A stretch of DNA of 64,000 nt. Origin: Kwoniella bestiolae CBS 10118. Lineage: Eukaryota > Basidiomycota > Tremellomycetes > Tremellales > Cryptococcaceae. The notes below the pieces were generated by a model that was not told where the DNA came from, did not search any database, and saw only the letters and a program-made list of their open reading frames with translations. A program made the position numbers and the translations under genes. Positions within the stretch are counted from its first letter, which is position 1; every line of letters starts with the position of its first letter. The stretch spans positions 62,001-126,000 of the forward strand of contig NC_089245.1 in NCBI RefSeq assembly GCF_000512585.2, read 5' to 3'. Shown here in pieces: positions 24,553 through 37,801 of the stretch.

Positions 24553-26496
24553 TTAGACCGAGTTCGAGTTGTCTTTACACGACCACACCGATTGTCCCCC
24601 ATCGGCATTGTAACTATCTATAATGTCCTGGACAGCACCCCACGTCTATGAGATGATTTGTGGATCAGCACAATCATCCGGACTAGGAGATGGACAGATC
24701 ACTTACACCGGAGATCATCAAATACGCTGCCAATACCACCAAAAACACATTCATGGCGAACAAAGCGCGGTATCCGAAGGAGGAGTCGGTGTGTCGACGG
24801 TCCTTGTTATCGAAAAGCCACATTGCGCCCTACACCCAGATCTTTTAGCATCTCATTCTGGCAGCATTTGGACGATGCGCAACGGTAGGGCTACTCACCA
24901 TCAACATGATGCAGAAGAAGGTACCGAACAGAGCACCGATAAGTCCAACTAAACTACCGAAGACGGGGATAGCACTATAAGATAGAAAATACAGTCAGCG
25001 ATACAACGTTCAAGCCGCCTTGGAAATTTTACCCAGTCGCACGGAAACTCACCTGGCGATGATATATGCAATGATGGTACAGGTGAAAACACTGCCGAGC
25101 CAGACAACCCAGTGTATGACAGAATTACTGGTAAGGTGTCGAGTACCTTTCATCAATCGAAGGAAGATGTACTTGGCAGGGAGCTGCGGGTTGCATCAGC
25201 AACAATTATCGATCGGTGTGTAGAAAACACAGACTTACATGAAGGTAGATGGTAACTGTGACATATAAACCGGGCAAAGCTAATCCATAACAAATTCTCT
25301 TCATCAAAGCTCCCGCTGAACCTAACGCTGGACTCGCGACGTATTGACCACAATAGTAGTACACAACGGTTCCGATAGCCTATATCACGTGCATTGGGCA
25401 TTAGTGACTGAAGGTGTTGCTGCTGGGGATCAGGATCAGCAACTCACGATATAGATGCTCGTGATAATAGCATTACTGATGAACATAGCTCTGTTGAACA
25501 ACCTTGGATCTCTCATCTCCGCCGCGATCGAGAAATAGGTAGGTACACCAGCATACGCCAGGATGAGGGAAGAGATGGCAGAGGAAGCTTGAAGGAAAGT
25601 TGGGTGACCAATCACGTGGAAATCCCTATCCCATTCTCCAGTTTGAGGTGCGAGGGCAGGTCGATCTTGTACTCCCACTGCTACGGTTACTGTCAAGATT
25701 GCTGAGACGATTGAGAACAGCCCGACCCAGCCTAACCACGATATATTTCCCAACGTCCTGATACTGGCTAGTATGAATCCGACGACTGCCGATACTGCTA
25801 CAAAGACGGCTGTGCATGTCCCGTGGACCGAGACTGCGTTGAGACCGATGGATGCGCCGACGACCGCTGAACCGACGACGAAGATCATGACTAGAGCGAG
25901 GAGTCAGAGTTGAGACCTCTGGATCGGCAGGAGTAGAGGCCACTCACATATACAGTAGATGGCGGCAAACACCTCACGTCCGACTTTTCCGAACATGATC
26001 TCTCCGACGTCCACAACACTGTCTATGCAGGGTGTCAGTGTGTGATTGACTTGGAAGAGAGCGGCTGGTCAGCTGAACTCACAAACTTCTCGATGTTTCA
26101 GCTTGAACACCCCCACACAGTATCCCGACCAGGTCATTATAGCTGCGACCGCTACTAAACATAGTACACCCGGCACTATACCTAATGTCGACAGTGCGAA
26201 TGGCAGGCTGAGTACACCTAGGCCTATCTGACTTTTCAGCAGAAGTACGACAGCTCCTAGCCATCCTACCTATAATCGCACAAGCATCTCATCAGTAAAG
26301 CTGTACCAGCTGTAAACTCTGTAGTGTGGTGTACTCGGCTCACATTCCTATAATTAGGTCCATCTTCCTTAATATCACCGAAAACTTCATCGTGTGTGGT
26401 TACGCCTACAGCATGTCCGACCTCTCCGTCTAGTTCACCTAAAGGCAAGTCGCCGTTACTTGATCGTTTGGAATCTTTTGTAGGTGTATGTGACAT
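24553..26496 (-). CDS. Amino acid transporter, AAAP family, second copy
   Basis: Amino acid/proton symporter related to the gene at 8201-9850. Start MSHTPTKDSKRSSNGDLP (26496). A soluble N-terminus of about 55 residues carries HAVGVTTHDEVFGDIKEDGP, equivalent to the DAVFGERKEGAVDY region of the other copy. Membrane core: LLLKSQIGLGVLSLPFAL, SGYCVGVFKLKHREV, ISWLGWVGLFSIVSAILTV, VGVQDRPALAPQTGEWDRD, then VPTYFSIAAEMRDPRLFNRA and VVYYYCGQYVASPALGSAG. The tail ends SVWSCKDNSNSV, nearly as in the first copy. About nine introns. Full length, about 470 residues. The two are probably old paralogs rather than a recent duplication, since wording differs in most helices. Confidence 0.87.
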
Positions 26497-28062
26497 TCTT
26501 GTGATTTCTTCAGATTTCGATATTGATCACGAAAAGAGAAGAATACGAAGAATCGAATGAAGAGATATGAAGTGGAGTAATCGAATCGAACGAACACTCA
26601 TGCATGCAGATCTACGTAGACTCGTGATGATACCACATTGGGTAGACCAACTTTTTCTCCCTCGCTTCCATCCTTGTAGCTCCATGGTTATGGGTTAGTG
26701 TGGTGATTTCATAAGTAAAGCAAAGTAAAGGAAAAACTTGGAATGGAAATTTGACAGACCTGACTTCGCTTAACTCGTTTGAGTCGGTTTAGGGGTAAAC
26801 GCATGCTTGTTTCACGTGGGGTTCCTCCGGAAGCTGAGACATCGCTGATCGACGTGATGCTGTATACTGCAAGGATCTGCATTGTGTGTTGTGCATTGTG
26901 TCATGCAGTGATGTTGGTGATCACGATGAGCGTGAGTGGGTAGTGACAAGATGGGCTGTATGGGGAGAAAAGGAAAGAGGGGAGACGATCGTGAATTCGA
27001 ATGCCTCGGATTGAAAGGCTCTTTGGATGGAGATTAGCGGAATCAAAAAGATAGACCGGTCATTACAGATATTCAAGTCACTCATTACAATTGCTACTAA
27101 TCGTCATTACACCGGTAAAATCCCACCCGCTAAAAGCGGGGTTTGACGCGTTATAGAATGTCACGGATTTACCCGAACAGTGACAGAGTGAAGTGAATCA
27201 AGGTGATAAAGTAATCCACGTCATGCAAATTGGGCTTGGTGTATCTGGAGCTGGCAGTTGACGGCAATGAAAGGGTTCAGAATAGGCGATATGCATACAT
27301 ATCCTAATCACATGTCAGCATCGTCATTTCAGACCACGCGCCAATGAAAGGTCAATCTGCGGGTGGGTCATATTCTGCTCGCGACCCGCAAAGCTTGACA
27401 GCGGACAGGTGTTCGGACGAAAGATGTTACGAGATGTATTTGTCGGTTCTCCGTGTGATGGGAAATGTGGGGTGAGTATGTACTCCTAGATTGTGAGCTT
27501 GTATTAGTGAAAACGGAAAATTGGTGTGAGAAGAGAGGGAAAGGCAAGGTTTCGCTTTGATTCCTTACGGTCTGTTAATTGCTTTTAAGCGGCAAGGTAT
27601 CCATTTACTCGGTCCGGCCAGTGCCGTACCTTTGCTGGTGTATGTGGACATACATACACACAATTTCATCTCGGTTCTCTGTCTCATCGTCTCAAGGAGG
27701 TGTCCGTCATACACTCCTTTGGGTATCTCAACTGAACAAGGTTCAAAATTGTTTGATTGCCTGCTTTGCTCGGGTATCTATTAAACCGAATTCTCCAGCC
27801 TATTATCCAAGAACCTCAGTCCTTTTACTCTGTTCTGCCATGGATTGATTCGGGAATGACCATCTCGGCTCATCGAAACCAAAAGACACAAAGTCAGATG
27901 ACCTCTTGAGTCGTGAATCGAGCCGTAGATAAGAAGAGGCGAGATCTTAAATATGGTATATATAGGTTATTCCCCGTGTTCTCCCAACTTTCCCCCAGAA
28001 GTTGCTTCGCCCTTCCGTATAGATCGACCGGAATTGTATATATCAAATGAACACTATACGAT
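26497..28062. other. Long divergent intergenic region (1.57 kb)
   Basis: The largest gene-free gap here, shared by the promoters of two transporter genes. I found no ORF with recognisable content, no tRNA and no repeat. A CAC/GTG-rich patch with repeated TTGTGTGTTGTGCATTGTGT-like wording lies near 26880-26900. Confidence 0.5.
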
Positions 28063-30729
28063 ATGGCTACTGTTCACACTGATAAGCCGGAGGTTGAACA
28101 TGTCGACCGATTCGACGCTCATATCGAAGAAAGGATAGAAAGGGAGAAACAAGATCTCCACAGTGGGAGGATCGATCCTGAGACTGCCAAGTACCTTGAT
28201 CCCACTTTGATCATCGACGATGATCTCAACCGGAAGATTAAGAAGTTGGTGAGTCTATGATGCCCGATGTTTTTGGCGATATCAAGACAAGTTCTTGACA
28301 AGCATCATCGATGAGTAGGTCGATTGGAGGATCTTGCCGTTCCTGCTCTTGATCTATTTCTGTCAAACTTGTGAGCTGCATCCTCACACCTCCAGATGGA
28401 TGGGCTAAATGAGAAGCTCATCATTTTGGTTTTGACAGTTGATAAAGGTCTGTCCAGTCCCCTTTTTGGGACGATTTCTGCCCAGACTGACCCTGTCCAC
28501 AGCCACCCTCGCTTTCTCTTCTATCATGGGCCTTCAAGCAGACACCGGTCTCCACGGTCAACAGTACAGTACTCTCGGTACGATTTTGTACGCAGGATAT
28601 CTCATCGGAGAGGTGGGTAGACATTGCTGTCACGGTCGCATCGTGTAGATCTGACCAAACCACGGCGGCAGATCCCTGTCAACCGAGTTATCCAAAAAGT
28701 ACCCCTTGGTAAATTCTTGGGTATCTTGGTAATCATCTGGGTGAGCTTTACCTTCTCATGTGTATACTCGGGAAAGTAAGAGCTTATTCAATGAATGCAA
28801 CGCTAATAGGGCACGATAGTATGCATGCATGCTGTTTGTAAGAACTTCGGAGGCTTGATGGCTGTAGTAGGTATCACAACGCAGTTTTCGTGCGCCGGTA
28901 TACAAGAGATTGATGCTTTCCATCACATCTAGCGATTCCTGTTGGGTTTCTTCGAGTCTGGTGTACAGCCTGCTCTGATGACTTTGACTACAGTGAGTGG
29001 AATGACACGTTTTGCTCAAGGCTCCGTTGACTGGTTACTTTCTCAAGATGTATTACCGACGAAATGAACATCCTACGATCATTTCGTACTGGTATGGTAT
29101 GCAAGGTGTCCAAGTGAGTCTGCCGATCGCATCCCTTCTCACCGCCGTTTGCCAGAGGACAGGCATATAATCGTATTATGCTGATGCTGCATACAGCTGT
29201 GTGTTTCCGGTCTAGTAGCTTTTGGTCTCACATACGTGAACTCGCCAACTTTGTACACTTGGCAGGCCCTGTTCATCATTGTGGGAGGTGAGCCCGTCTT
29301 CTCCTGATGTAGTTTCGGATGCCGGCTTAGAAGACTTCGGTGCGCAGGTTTCACAGTGGTAGTTGGGGTACTCACTTTGATCTTCCTGCCTGATTCCCCC
29401 ATGAAAGCTAAGGTGAGTTTTTTTTTTCCCCCGGGATTAACGGAATGCATCGCTTAGACAGTATGTGTAGTGCTGGAGCGACAAGCAAAAGACCATGATC
29501 ATCGAGAGATTGCGTATCAACGAGCAGGGTGTTCAAGATTCACGGTGGAAGTGGGAACAAATGTGGGAGGGTAAGTCGAGTATTCATCTGTCCAAAGCTA
29601 CAGTACCGTCCAAGCTTCACGAATATCCCTACCATTGAGATCTCTCGCTCATGTTCCCCCACACAACTTAGCATTCCAAGATCCCGCGGTATGGTGCTAC
29701 TGGGTCATGCAGATTGCCGGGTTCATCATAGTAAATGGTCTAGCGGTATTTGCCAATATCATTGTCAAAGGTCTTGGATTCACCGTCCGACAAACTCAGC
29801 TCTTGAACTTGGCTCAAGGTGGTTTTTCCTTGATCATTTACTTTGGTACGGCCTGGGTCGCGAGGTTGACTAATCAGACTTGCTTGGTACTCGCTGGAAC
29901 CATGGGTGGGTACCCTGCACTTTTATAGACTAGTCGATGGCTGGTGAGACATGAGCTCATCGAAGATCGTTTGTGTGGTCGTAGCTATCGCTATGGCAGG
30001 TACCATCGTCCTGCTGACCGTACCTGTATCACCCAAGACCGCTCCTGGACTGTTGTTGGCTTTCTACTTTGCCAATTTCGTGATTGCTGCTGGATCGTTG
30101 CTTTACAGTATCGTAACTCGTAACATCGGTGAGCTGACCTTCCGGACCCCCTCATGCAGTCTAAACGGTGGTATCACGCTAATTATCTGGTCATCTTCTA
30201 GCCGGTCAAACGAAGAAGACTTGCGTGACTGCCATGCTATTCGTCACTTACGGTTCAGGATGCATCATTGGTCCTCAGGGTGAGCTTCAGTACCACAACG
30301 ACCGAACCTTTCGTCGAAATATACTGATGCATCATCTTTCCAAGTCTTCCGAGCGAAGGACGCTCCCCGATACAAAGTCGCGTTTGCGGTGCACATCGGT
30401 CTATACGGTGAGCTACTGGTCTCTTTAACTTGAACAGCTCAAGAATACCAGCTGATCAAAGGACGCCCATATCTTAGCCTTCTTCATCGTTATGACTTTC
30501 GTCCTTCGAATCATCTTCATGCGAAGGAATCACGTTAGAAGGAGGGATCACGAAGGCACTGAACAACCTGTAAGTTCAGATTATCTTATCGCCGTGGATT
30601 GTATTCACGCAGAGTAGCCATGCTGATGTGGATCCACAAATACAGGGTGCCGAGCATATCGACCACGACCAGGCTTTCGCAGATCTGACGGATCTTCAAA
30701 ACAAGCGGGCTTTCAGATATGTCTACTAG
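28063..30729 (+). CDS. MFS transporter, allantoate permease (Dal5) family
   Basis: Third Dal5-type symporter in the window. Start MATVHTDKPEVEHVDRFDAH (28063). Splicing gives DDDLNRKIKKL, then VDWRILPFLLLIYFCQT, then FDKATLAFSSIMGLQADTGL with the D-K-x-x-x family motif after TM1, and QQYSTLGTILYAGYLIGE. Later exons contain PDSPMKAKV, an ERLRINEQGVQDSRWKWEQM loop, WCYWVMQIAGFIIVNGLAVF, KGLGFTVRQTQLLNLAQGG and GQTKKTCVTAMLFVTYGSG. The end is DLTDLQNKRAFRYVY, the typical tail. Many introns (at least ten); about 500 residues. Function as an organic nitrogen or vitamin uptake system is likely, substrate unknown. Confidence 0.87.
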
Positions 30730-31565
30730 GGTGGTTCAGAGGCTAATCATTGCGCCGAGAATCTTGTCCTGCGAAAACGCTTTGTGAACGCTCGGAACTT
30801 GTTTGTCTTGTTTTGTCTTGCGCGAGCGATTCCTTTTCGAATGGTGGCTTGTGCAGTGTTTGTGGAATATTGATATAAGTCATGTAGCCTTGGGTAAATC
30901 GATTCGATCCTGGTGATGCTGTTTGGCAAGATGTATCGTCTTTGAATGTACTGTAGACTTATGTACATGTACAATACGGATCTTTCATCCAACGCTTTAT
31001 GATCCAGACATATTGAAGTAGCACCGATATTGCGGATAAAACCATCCGCTGTTCTCTGGTTTATGAATGGTTTCTGTACCCGAGAGCGCCATATTACCCC
31101 CGCTCTGCCCTAATCTGATCTGTTTGGATTGGCGGGTGCATTTTGTTAAAATCACACTTGCAAAATAGTTGAGCTGTGTTGTTCCCTTGCCCCATCCCCC
31201 ATACCCCGCCCTCCGCATCATCTCAAGCCTCTCGCAGTCAGAGGGCGTCGAGGTCCAGATCTTTTTCCCCGCCCCCTTCCCCATTCCCCCCTCTCACATG
31301 TCCCGTATAGGCTAAATCTAAACAAAGCTAAAAGAACAAAAGCCGCAATTGCAGGAAGGAGCACAGAATAGTAGTACGCGATAACCGGAGTGGGTCGGGC
31401 CGATTAATACGATGTATAATTTGACCAACGTGACCATACAACACTTGTAGAGCGTACATACCATACCATATAAATAGTATATATACATATGATCACATCA
31501 GCTCATCATGATGCCCCCTTCTTCCTTCTCCCTCTCATCACCATACACCATACACTCCATTCACA
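30730..31565. other. Intergenic region
   Basis: A minus-strand ORF at 30997-31284 has no recognisable content and I do not call it a gene. TATAAATAGTATATATACATAT at about 31470-31490 is a likely core promoter for the L-arabitol dehydrogenase gene. Confidence 0.45.
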
Positions 31566-33419
31566 ATGGCAACAGCAGCAACAGCAGTGGCTCAAGCACC
31601 CCTCAAATCAAAATACGAATCACACTATGACCCCACTCTCATCCTCAAACACCCAGAGTTCAAATTACTCAGTGACGGTGCTTCAGAACTGAAAGATAAA
31701 GACGCGAATATAGCTTGTGCTTATAACCCTGCTCATGAGGTGCATATGATGTACAAGCCCAGACCCAAGGCTGGGTATGGGGAGGCGGTGGTTCATGTGA
31801 AAGCTACTGGTATTTGCGGGTGAGTAAACATCCTGCATAGTATATGATCTATAGGAGAGGATGATCCTTAATGGATCGATGGGTGGTGGTTGTACTTGTG
31901 GAGGATAGAACGCTGATTGAACTTGCTGCCCGAACACAGCTCCGACGTCCACTTCTGGAAACACGGTGCGATAGGACCGACCATGATTGTTCGAGATGAG
32001 ACTGGAGCAGGACACGAGTCAGCCGGTGAAATCATCGAGATAGGAGAGGGAGTGACAGAGTTGAAAGTGGGTGATAGAGTAGCTATCGAAGCTGGTGTAC
32101 CGTGTGGTCAAGCGGATTGCGATCCTTGTAGGACTGGTCGATATAATGCTTGTGAGTGTGTATTCTCATTAGACTGCGTTATTCTCTTTTCACCTCATGG
32201 CTCCTGTCTCTTCATATCATTCATCTTGAACTCTTCGTTCCCTTTTGTAGAGAGCGAAGTATACTTAGATGCTGAGACTATGCTAACTCACCTCATCCAT
32301 CTGGTACAGGCCAACGAGTCGTCTTCTTCTCCACTCCCCCATACCACGGTACCCTCACTCGATTCCACGCCCACCCAGCTGCTTGGTTGCACAAACTCCC
32401 AGACAACGTATCGTACGAAGAAGGATCGCTCTGTGAGCCTCTGGCAGTAGCTTTAGCAGGATTGGAGAGAGCTGGTACAAAGTTGGGTGATCCCGTGGTG
32501 ATCTGGTGAGTGTTCGCTCGTACTTTTACGCGTCCTATCGCCTTTGCATCTATGCTTCTTGACTTTCCAAACTCTCTTCCCTTCTCTCAACCTCACGAGC
32601 TCTCATTGACCCTGCTTGATATACATACCTCTTTATTCCTTACTTCCTTTTTGACATCTGTATACCACAAATCATGAGCCTCACTGATCGACCCCTTCCT
32701 ATAGCGGTGCCGGCCCAATCGGTCTCGTCACCCTCCTCGCCGCCCACGCATCAGGCTGTACACCCATCGTCATCACCGACCTCGTTGCTTCCCGACTCGA
32801 ATTCGCCAAAACGCTCGTCCCAACCGTCAAGACCGTTCAGATCCAGAGGGAATGGAAACCCGAGGACGTTGCTGAGAAGATCAAGGAGTCTGCGCAGACT
32901 GGTATTAGAATCGCGTTGGAGTGTACCGGATTTGAAAGTTCCATCAGGGCTGCTATTTACGTGAGTACGATGCTATCGACTGAAGGTGAACCTGAAAAGA
33001 GAGAGAGAGAGAGGCTGATGTACGAAAGTAGTCTGTGCTGTTCGGCGGAAAGGTGTTTGTCATTGGTGTTGGACCGACTGAACAGAGCGTGAGTAATATC
33101 CCCATCCTTGATGCAATTCCATCTTTGTCTACCTCCTCCATCACTCCAGTCTCCACCACGACTCATAAACCAATTTAGGCCTTGTGCTGATAGTTCACCC
33201 CAGTACCCATTCGGATACTGCTCAGCCAACGAGATCGACCTACAATTCCAATACCGATACGCCAACCAATACCCGAAAGCACTCCGACTGGTCTCGGGAG
33301 GATTGATCAATCTGAAACCTTTGGTTACTCATCGATTCCCACTTGAAGATGCTGTAAAGGCGTTCCACGTCGCTGCTGATCCCAGACAGGGTGCTATCAA
33401 GGTGCAGATCACTGATTGA
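31566..33419 (+). CDS. lad1: L-arabitol 4-dehydrogenase (zinc-dependent, polyol dehydrogenase family)
   Basis: Oxidises L-arabitol to L-xylulose with NAD+ in the fungal L-arabinose pathway; cytosolic. Start [20 protein letters not shown]. The N-terminal part has [20 protein letters not shown], catalytic-zinc Cys in [15 protein letters not shown], and GAGHESAGE. The structural zinc Cys are in [17 protein letters not shown]. The Rossmann part has [18 protein letters not shown] and [14 protein letters not shown]. The end is [12 protein letters not shown], about 400 residues, normal. Two introns (about 32152-32309 and 32506-32703) are much longer than the window average. Xylitol or sorbitol dehydrogenase is the alternative; the [10 protein letters not shown] wording and overall match favour L-arabitol. 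An L-arabinose role sits well with the glycosidase and sugar porter 4 kb further on, but no direct link is seen. Confidence 0.85.
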
Positions 33420-33696
33420 ATATAGTCAAGTGTGAAATGGAATGGGTTATGAAGTATCGGTTTGATAATGAGTTTATGGATCTTGGGTGTATGGGATGAA
33501 ATGGACATTGTTCTGGGTGGTATGTACATAATGAGGACTTTGCGGTGAATAGCATGAATCGGTTTCTCAATGGGAAGGTGATTCCTGGGTTCAGTGGGAG
33601 TGAGTGCCTGATAAGATAAGGGAGTCGATCGCTGTCAAAGTGTACTCTTGGCCTGCAATTGACTCACAGGACATGTAGTTCAGTGCTCTTTTGCTA

Positions 33697-33724
33697 TCTC
33701 TGTCTCTGTCTCTGTCTCTCCCCT
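33697..33724. repeat. (TCTCTG)n / TC-rich simple repeat
   Basis: Three to four copies of a TCTCTG unit followed by a TC tract, between the dehydrogenase and the first ZIP gene. A plain microsatellite in a 552-bp gene-free gap. Confidence 0.8.
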
Positions 33725-33971
33725 CTCTCAACGATGGACGAGTTCAAGATAAAAGGTGAAATGTGACTAATCGAATTAATGACTGAGAGTACCAATCCGG
33801 TCATCCTAGATCTCACTCTTACTACTGTAGTCTCTTGGCATTCATTTTGACTGCTTGGCATCACACTCTGTTTTCAATCGACCAGTCACCGCAACAACTA
33901 CCACGCATATGTACGAGTAGTACTCTATCATATATCATCATGTTCATTCTATTCTCATACACACCACCAAG

Positions 33972-35610
33972 ATGGCAATCCCAACCATCATCATACAAAC
34001 CTACATCTTGTCCCAATTCATCCTCCCCTTCGTCAACGCTCAGTCCACCACTAATCCCGGTTCCCCGCTCTGTACATCGTCCACACCAGGCTCGTATGAC
34101 CTGGGTCTGCACATCGTATCAGTCTTTGTACTGCTCGTAGCATCAGCGATAGGCGTCTTCTTACCCGTGTTTATGGCTGGAAATGTGCATGAAAAGAGCA
34201 GTAGTGCAAGTAAGAGGGACGAGTGGGTGAGGAGGGTGTTTTTCGTGTTGAAGTATTTTGGAACGGGGATCATCATTAGTCTGGCGTGAGTGGTGCAGTA
34301 GTGTCTCTGTTTCATTCCACCAGATATCCCAAACGATAGCACAATGAACTGTACGTTTGCTGATCAGAGGTCGAGTAGGTTTTGTCATCTCTTGCAGGAA
34401 TCTTTCGAGAACTTTTCAAAGTGAGTTATCAGCACCTATCCCATCCCACCCCCCTCCCTGCTTAGTCTTGTCGCATGTCAACAACACTCTTTGACCGGTT
34501 CTACTACCTGATAGCCCATGTATCGGTACACTAGAATACAGGCCCACAGCGCCAGCTATAGCGATGGGCTCGATGTTGGTGATATGGCTGGTCGATTACT
34601 TCAGTGCTAGATGGGTGAGATCATCCTTCCTCGTTCCGTCTTTACTTACTAGTAATTCTACCCTTTTTCGGTACTGATCATTCACGGCACTATATCCAGG
34701 CCACACTACACGACCAATCCCATCCCACTCCAGACCTTCCCAAACCCATCCCAATCCCTCTCACAACCAGCAACGACAACTCTACAATATCCCCCTCAAT
34801 CAACGAGATCCAACCTGCTCCACCGCCTGTCTTCCAAGATCTAGGCTGCGGACACGTCTACAAACCCACTGCCGACGAGCTGGACCCGAACTCCAAGAGA
34901 GCACATTGGGACGTCGAGCTGCTGGAGGGAGGAATCATCTTTCATTCTATCATGATTGGCGTGACGCTTGGTGCGCAGACTAGAGGGTTTGAAGTTACTT
35001 TTGCTGGTGGGTTTTTTCTCTCTCTGTTCAGCTCATTCCTTCCCATTATTCCTCACCGACTTCTAACGATCACAAGTGATCGACTAGACTGTTGCTAATA
35101 TAGACGTTGATGCTCCACCGTAGCCCTCGTATTCCACCAGCTATTCGAAGGTTTGGGTCTGGGAACCAGAATAGGTGCATTGGTATGGAAGAGGAGTTGG
35201 ACAAAGTGGTTAATGTGCACGATGTACGCTCTCACCACTCCTATTGGGATAGCCATTGGCATCGGAGTTCACCAATCGTTCAATGAGAATGGTAGGAGGG
35301 AATTGATAGCTATAGGAGTGCTGAATTCGATATCCGCTGGAATATTGCTTTACGGTGAGTTTACTTCCTGGTAAACCAGAACTTTCAAATGCACCTACTT
35401 TCACCTCTACAAGATTTATCGCCAATCGCGAGGAAGTACGCAACTCATGTTGGTATCTTTGATCCGTGGTCAGGCGGCCTCTGCCAGCTCCTCTTCGCAG
35501 AATGGGTCATCGGCGATATGCGGGGCACCTCCAACGCCCGAGTGTTCTCCGCCCTCACTGCGTTGTTGTTGGGAGTGTTCGCGATGGCATTGATAGGGAA
35601 ATGGACGTGA
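33972..35610 (+). CDS. ZIP family zinc/iron transporter, first of a tandem pair
   Basis: Imports Zn2+ (or Fe2+) across the plasma membrane. Start MAIPTIIIQTYILSQFILPF, a probable signal/first hydrophobic segment. Then GLHIVSVFVLLVASAIGVFL, LKYFGTGIIISLA, FVHLLQESFENFS and AIAMGSMLVIWLVDYFSARW. The variable cytosolic loop is Pro/Ser-rich with few His. The metal-binding helices are intact: LLEGGIIFHSIMIGVTLGAQ (TM4 His) and VFHQLFEGLGLGTRIGALVW (TM5 H-x-x-x-E). Also PIGIAIGIGVHQSFNENGRR. It ends ALIGKWT, as does its neighbour. About 390 residues after removing six introns. The gene at 36050-37624 is the same length with intron positions at matching places. Confidence 0.92.
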
Positions 35611-36049
35611 TCATGGACCATAAGATCTTGGGCGCAGGTAATTCGGTTTTGTATATAAGAATAGACTGTCAGTTCGAGGAGGACTTTTCTTGGTTTTACG
35701 GCATATCATAATTGCAAAGGTACGATAGAACAGTGATCTCAACGGTCCACATCAAATCTACCTCACTCCGTTTGTTCACTCATGCATATTGCATATAACG
35801 CTGCGATACAATACTGACTACCTGACTATCGTCGAGTATCTACAGCTGACATTCGGAAGCCCAAGATACCTCTAAATCGCAACGACTTATGCATGTGCCC
35901 TCCTCATCTCTGGTAAACGAGTACCCAGACGATCACGACCCGTCCGAAAATAGCCTTCAAGTCCTCGGCATTGCGAAAATCCAAATTTCGAAGATCTCGT
36001 TCTCATTCATACATATACTATACCCTCCAATATCGCGACTATCAATAAG
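35611..36049. other. Intergenic region between tandem ZIP genes
   Basis: Holds the promoter of the second ZIP copy. CTACCTCACTCCG and similar wording give no clear element that I can name. No gene seen. Confidence 0.4.
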
Positions 36050-37624
36050 ATGCATCCGTTAACTTGCGCATTCATCTCAATCCTCTTCAGAAGAATGCTG
36101 TCTTACCTCTTATTTGCTAGCTTGTCGCTTTTAACAGCTGTCAAAGCAGATTACACCGACGAAGCGGCAGATTCAGACTCGTGCGAAGCTTCCACCCCTG
36201 AATCGTACAACTTAGGTCTACATGTCGCCTCGGTATTTGTACTGCTCGTTGCGTCGGGATTCGGAGTGTTCTTACCTGTTTTGATGGGTCCGGGGGCAGA
36301 TGGTAATGGGAATGTATGGTTTAGAAGGACGTTCTTTGTGTTGAAGTATTTCGGTACGGGTATCATCATTGCTTTGGCGTGAGTCTATATAGCTCGCCTC
36401 GATTGCGCTGGCGCATGAGTAGTGTAGCGAAGCTGATGATTTTGCATGAACAGGTTTTGTCATCTTCTGCAAGACTCTTTCGAGACCTTTTCCAAGTGGG
36501 TAATCGCCTTCCGCCAGAGGAAGATAATATGGGTGCTAGCTGATTTGGAATTCTAGCGAATGTATTGGAGAACTGGGGTACGAGCCTACCGCACCGGCCA
36601 TAGCGATGGGATCGATGCTTGTGATTTGGCTGGTCGATTACTTCGGAGCCAGATGGGTGAGTACAAGGATCCCATTGCTCCTGGTATAGACCAAATGACT
36701 CACATTGACTCTTGACGATGTGATTCTGCGCTCAGGCCGCTCGAAAGAACCTCTCAGAATGCAATACTCCTACAACCCCTTCTAACGATACTCCGGTAAA
36801 ATCTCCATCACCCTCTAGCGATGCCAAGCCCATGTTCCAAGATCTATGCTGCGAGACCGGCTGTCGACCATTACAGGAACTTGATCCGGCTTCAAAAAGG
36901 GCTCATTGGGATGTTCAGCTATTGGAGGGTGGGATCGTCTTTCACTCGATCATGATTGGCGTGGCGCTTGGTGCTCAGGCAGATGGATTTGAGGTCACTT
37001 TCGCGGGTATGTTGTGCTCCCGTTATGTCTCTATGCTATATATGCATGTTTAGGATATTGTGCGGGTTGTAAGCTTGGCTGATCATTGTGATAGCTTTGG
37101 TGTTTCACCAATTGTTCGAAGGTCTGGGTTTGGGTGCGAGAATCGGCGCATTGGTCTGGGTGAAGAGTGAAGGTGGAGTCGCGTGGAAGAAGTGGTTGAT
37201 GTGTGTTGCGTATACGGTCATTACTCCTATTGGTATTGCCATCGTATGTGTGACGACTTCCTGTGACTGGATATGAATAATGGTGGAAGAAGAAACTGAT
37301 GGAGGTATTGTTCACAGGGCATCGGAGTACATCAATCATTCAACGAGAATGGACGAGCAGAGCTATTAGCTATCGGTGTGCTCAATTCTATTTCAGCCGG
37401 TATCCTACTTTACAGTCAGTCTTTACATCTCGCATATTCGGTAAAGCACACTTCAGTGGGATGGCGACTGAATTTGTTCTGCTACAGGCGGTTTGTGCCA
37501 GCTACTCTACGCCGAATGGGTCATAGGTGATATGAGGGATACTTCCAATAGCAAGGTCGTATCTGCATTGATTGCTTTGGGATTGGGGCTGTTCGCGATG
37601 GCTTTGATCGGTAAATGGACCTAG
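36050..37624 (+). CDS. ZIP family zinc/iron transporter, second of a tandem pair
   Basis: Same role as its upstream neighbour. Start MHPLTCAFISILFRRMLSYL; an internal Met at 36095 (MLSYLLFASLSLLTAVKADY) would give a cleaner signal peptide and is a fair alternative. Core: SYNLGLHVASVFVLLVASG, FFVLKYFGTGIIIALA, FCHLLQDSFETFSN, TAPAIAMGSMLVIWLVDYFG. The loop is shorter and has Cys-rich QDLCCETGCRPLQE, which is not matched in the other copy (CGHVYKPTADE). Metal helices: LLEGGIVFHSIMIGVALGAQ, VFHQLFEGLGLGARIGALVW. The end is ALIGKWT. Six introns at the same places as the first copy show a tandem duplication; coding parts have diverged mainly in the N-terminus and loop. Confidence 0.92.
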
Positions 37625-37801
37625 GACATCTATAGTCATATAGCTAAGAGAGAGATGGTATATACAGTACGATGGTATCGATTATCATCCTGTAAGATCA
37701 CATGGGAAATCTCAAGTATTGATCTGTCATTTGAATATGCATTGAACTGAGAAGATCAAGTTGAGTATGAGCTCCCCGCGCGACATCCCGAATTAGGCGT
37801 G

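Noticed and set aside
30997..31284. 95-residue minus-strand ORF
   Set aside because: No recognisable content; composition follows a skewed purine/pyrimidine stretch.
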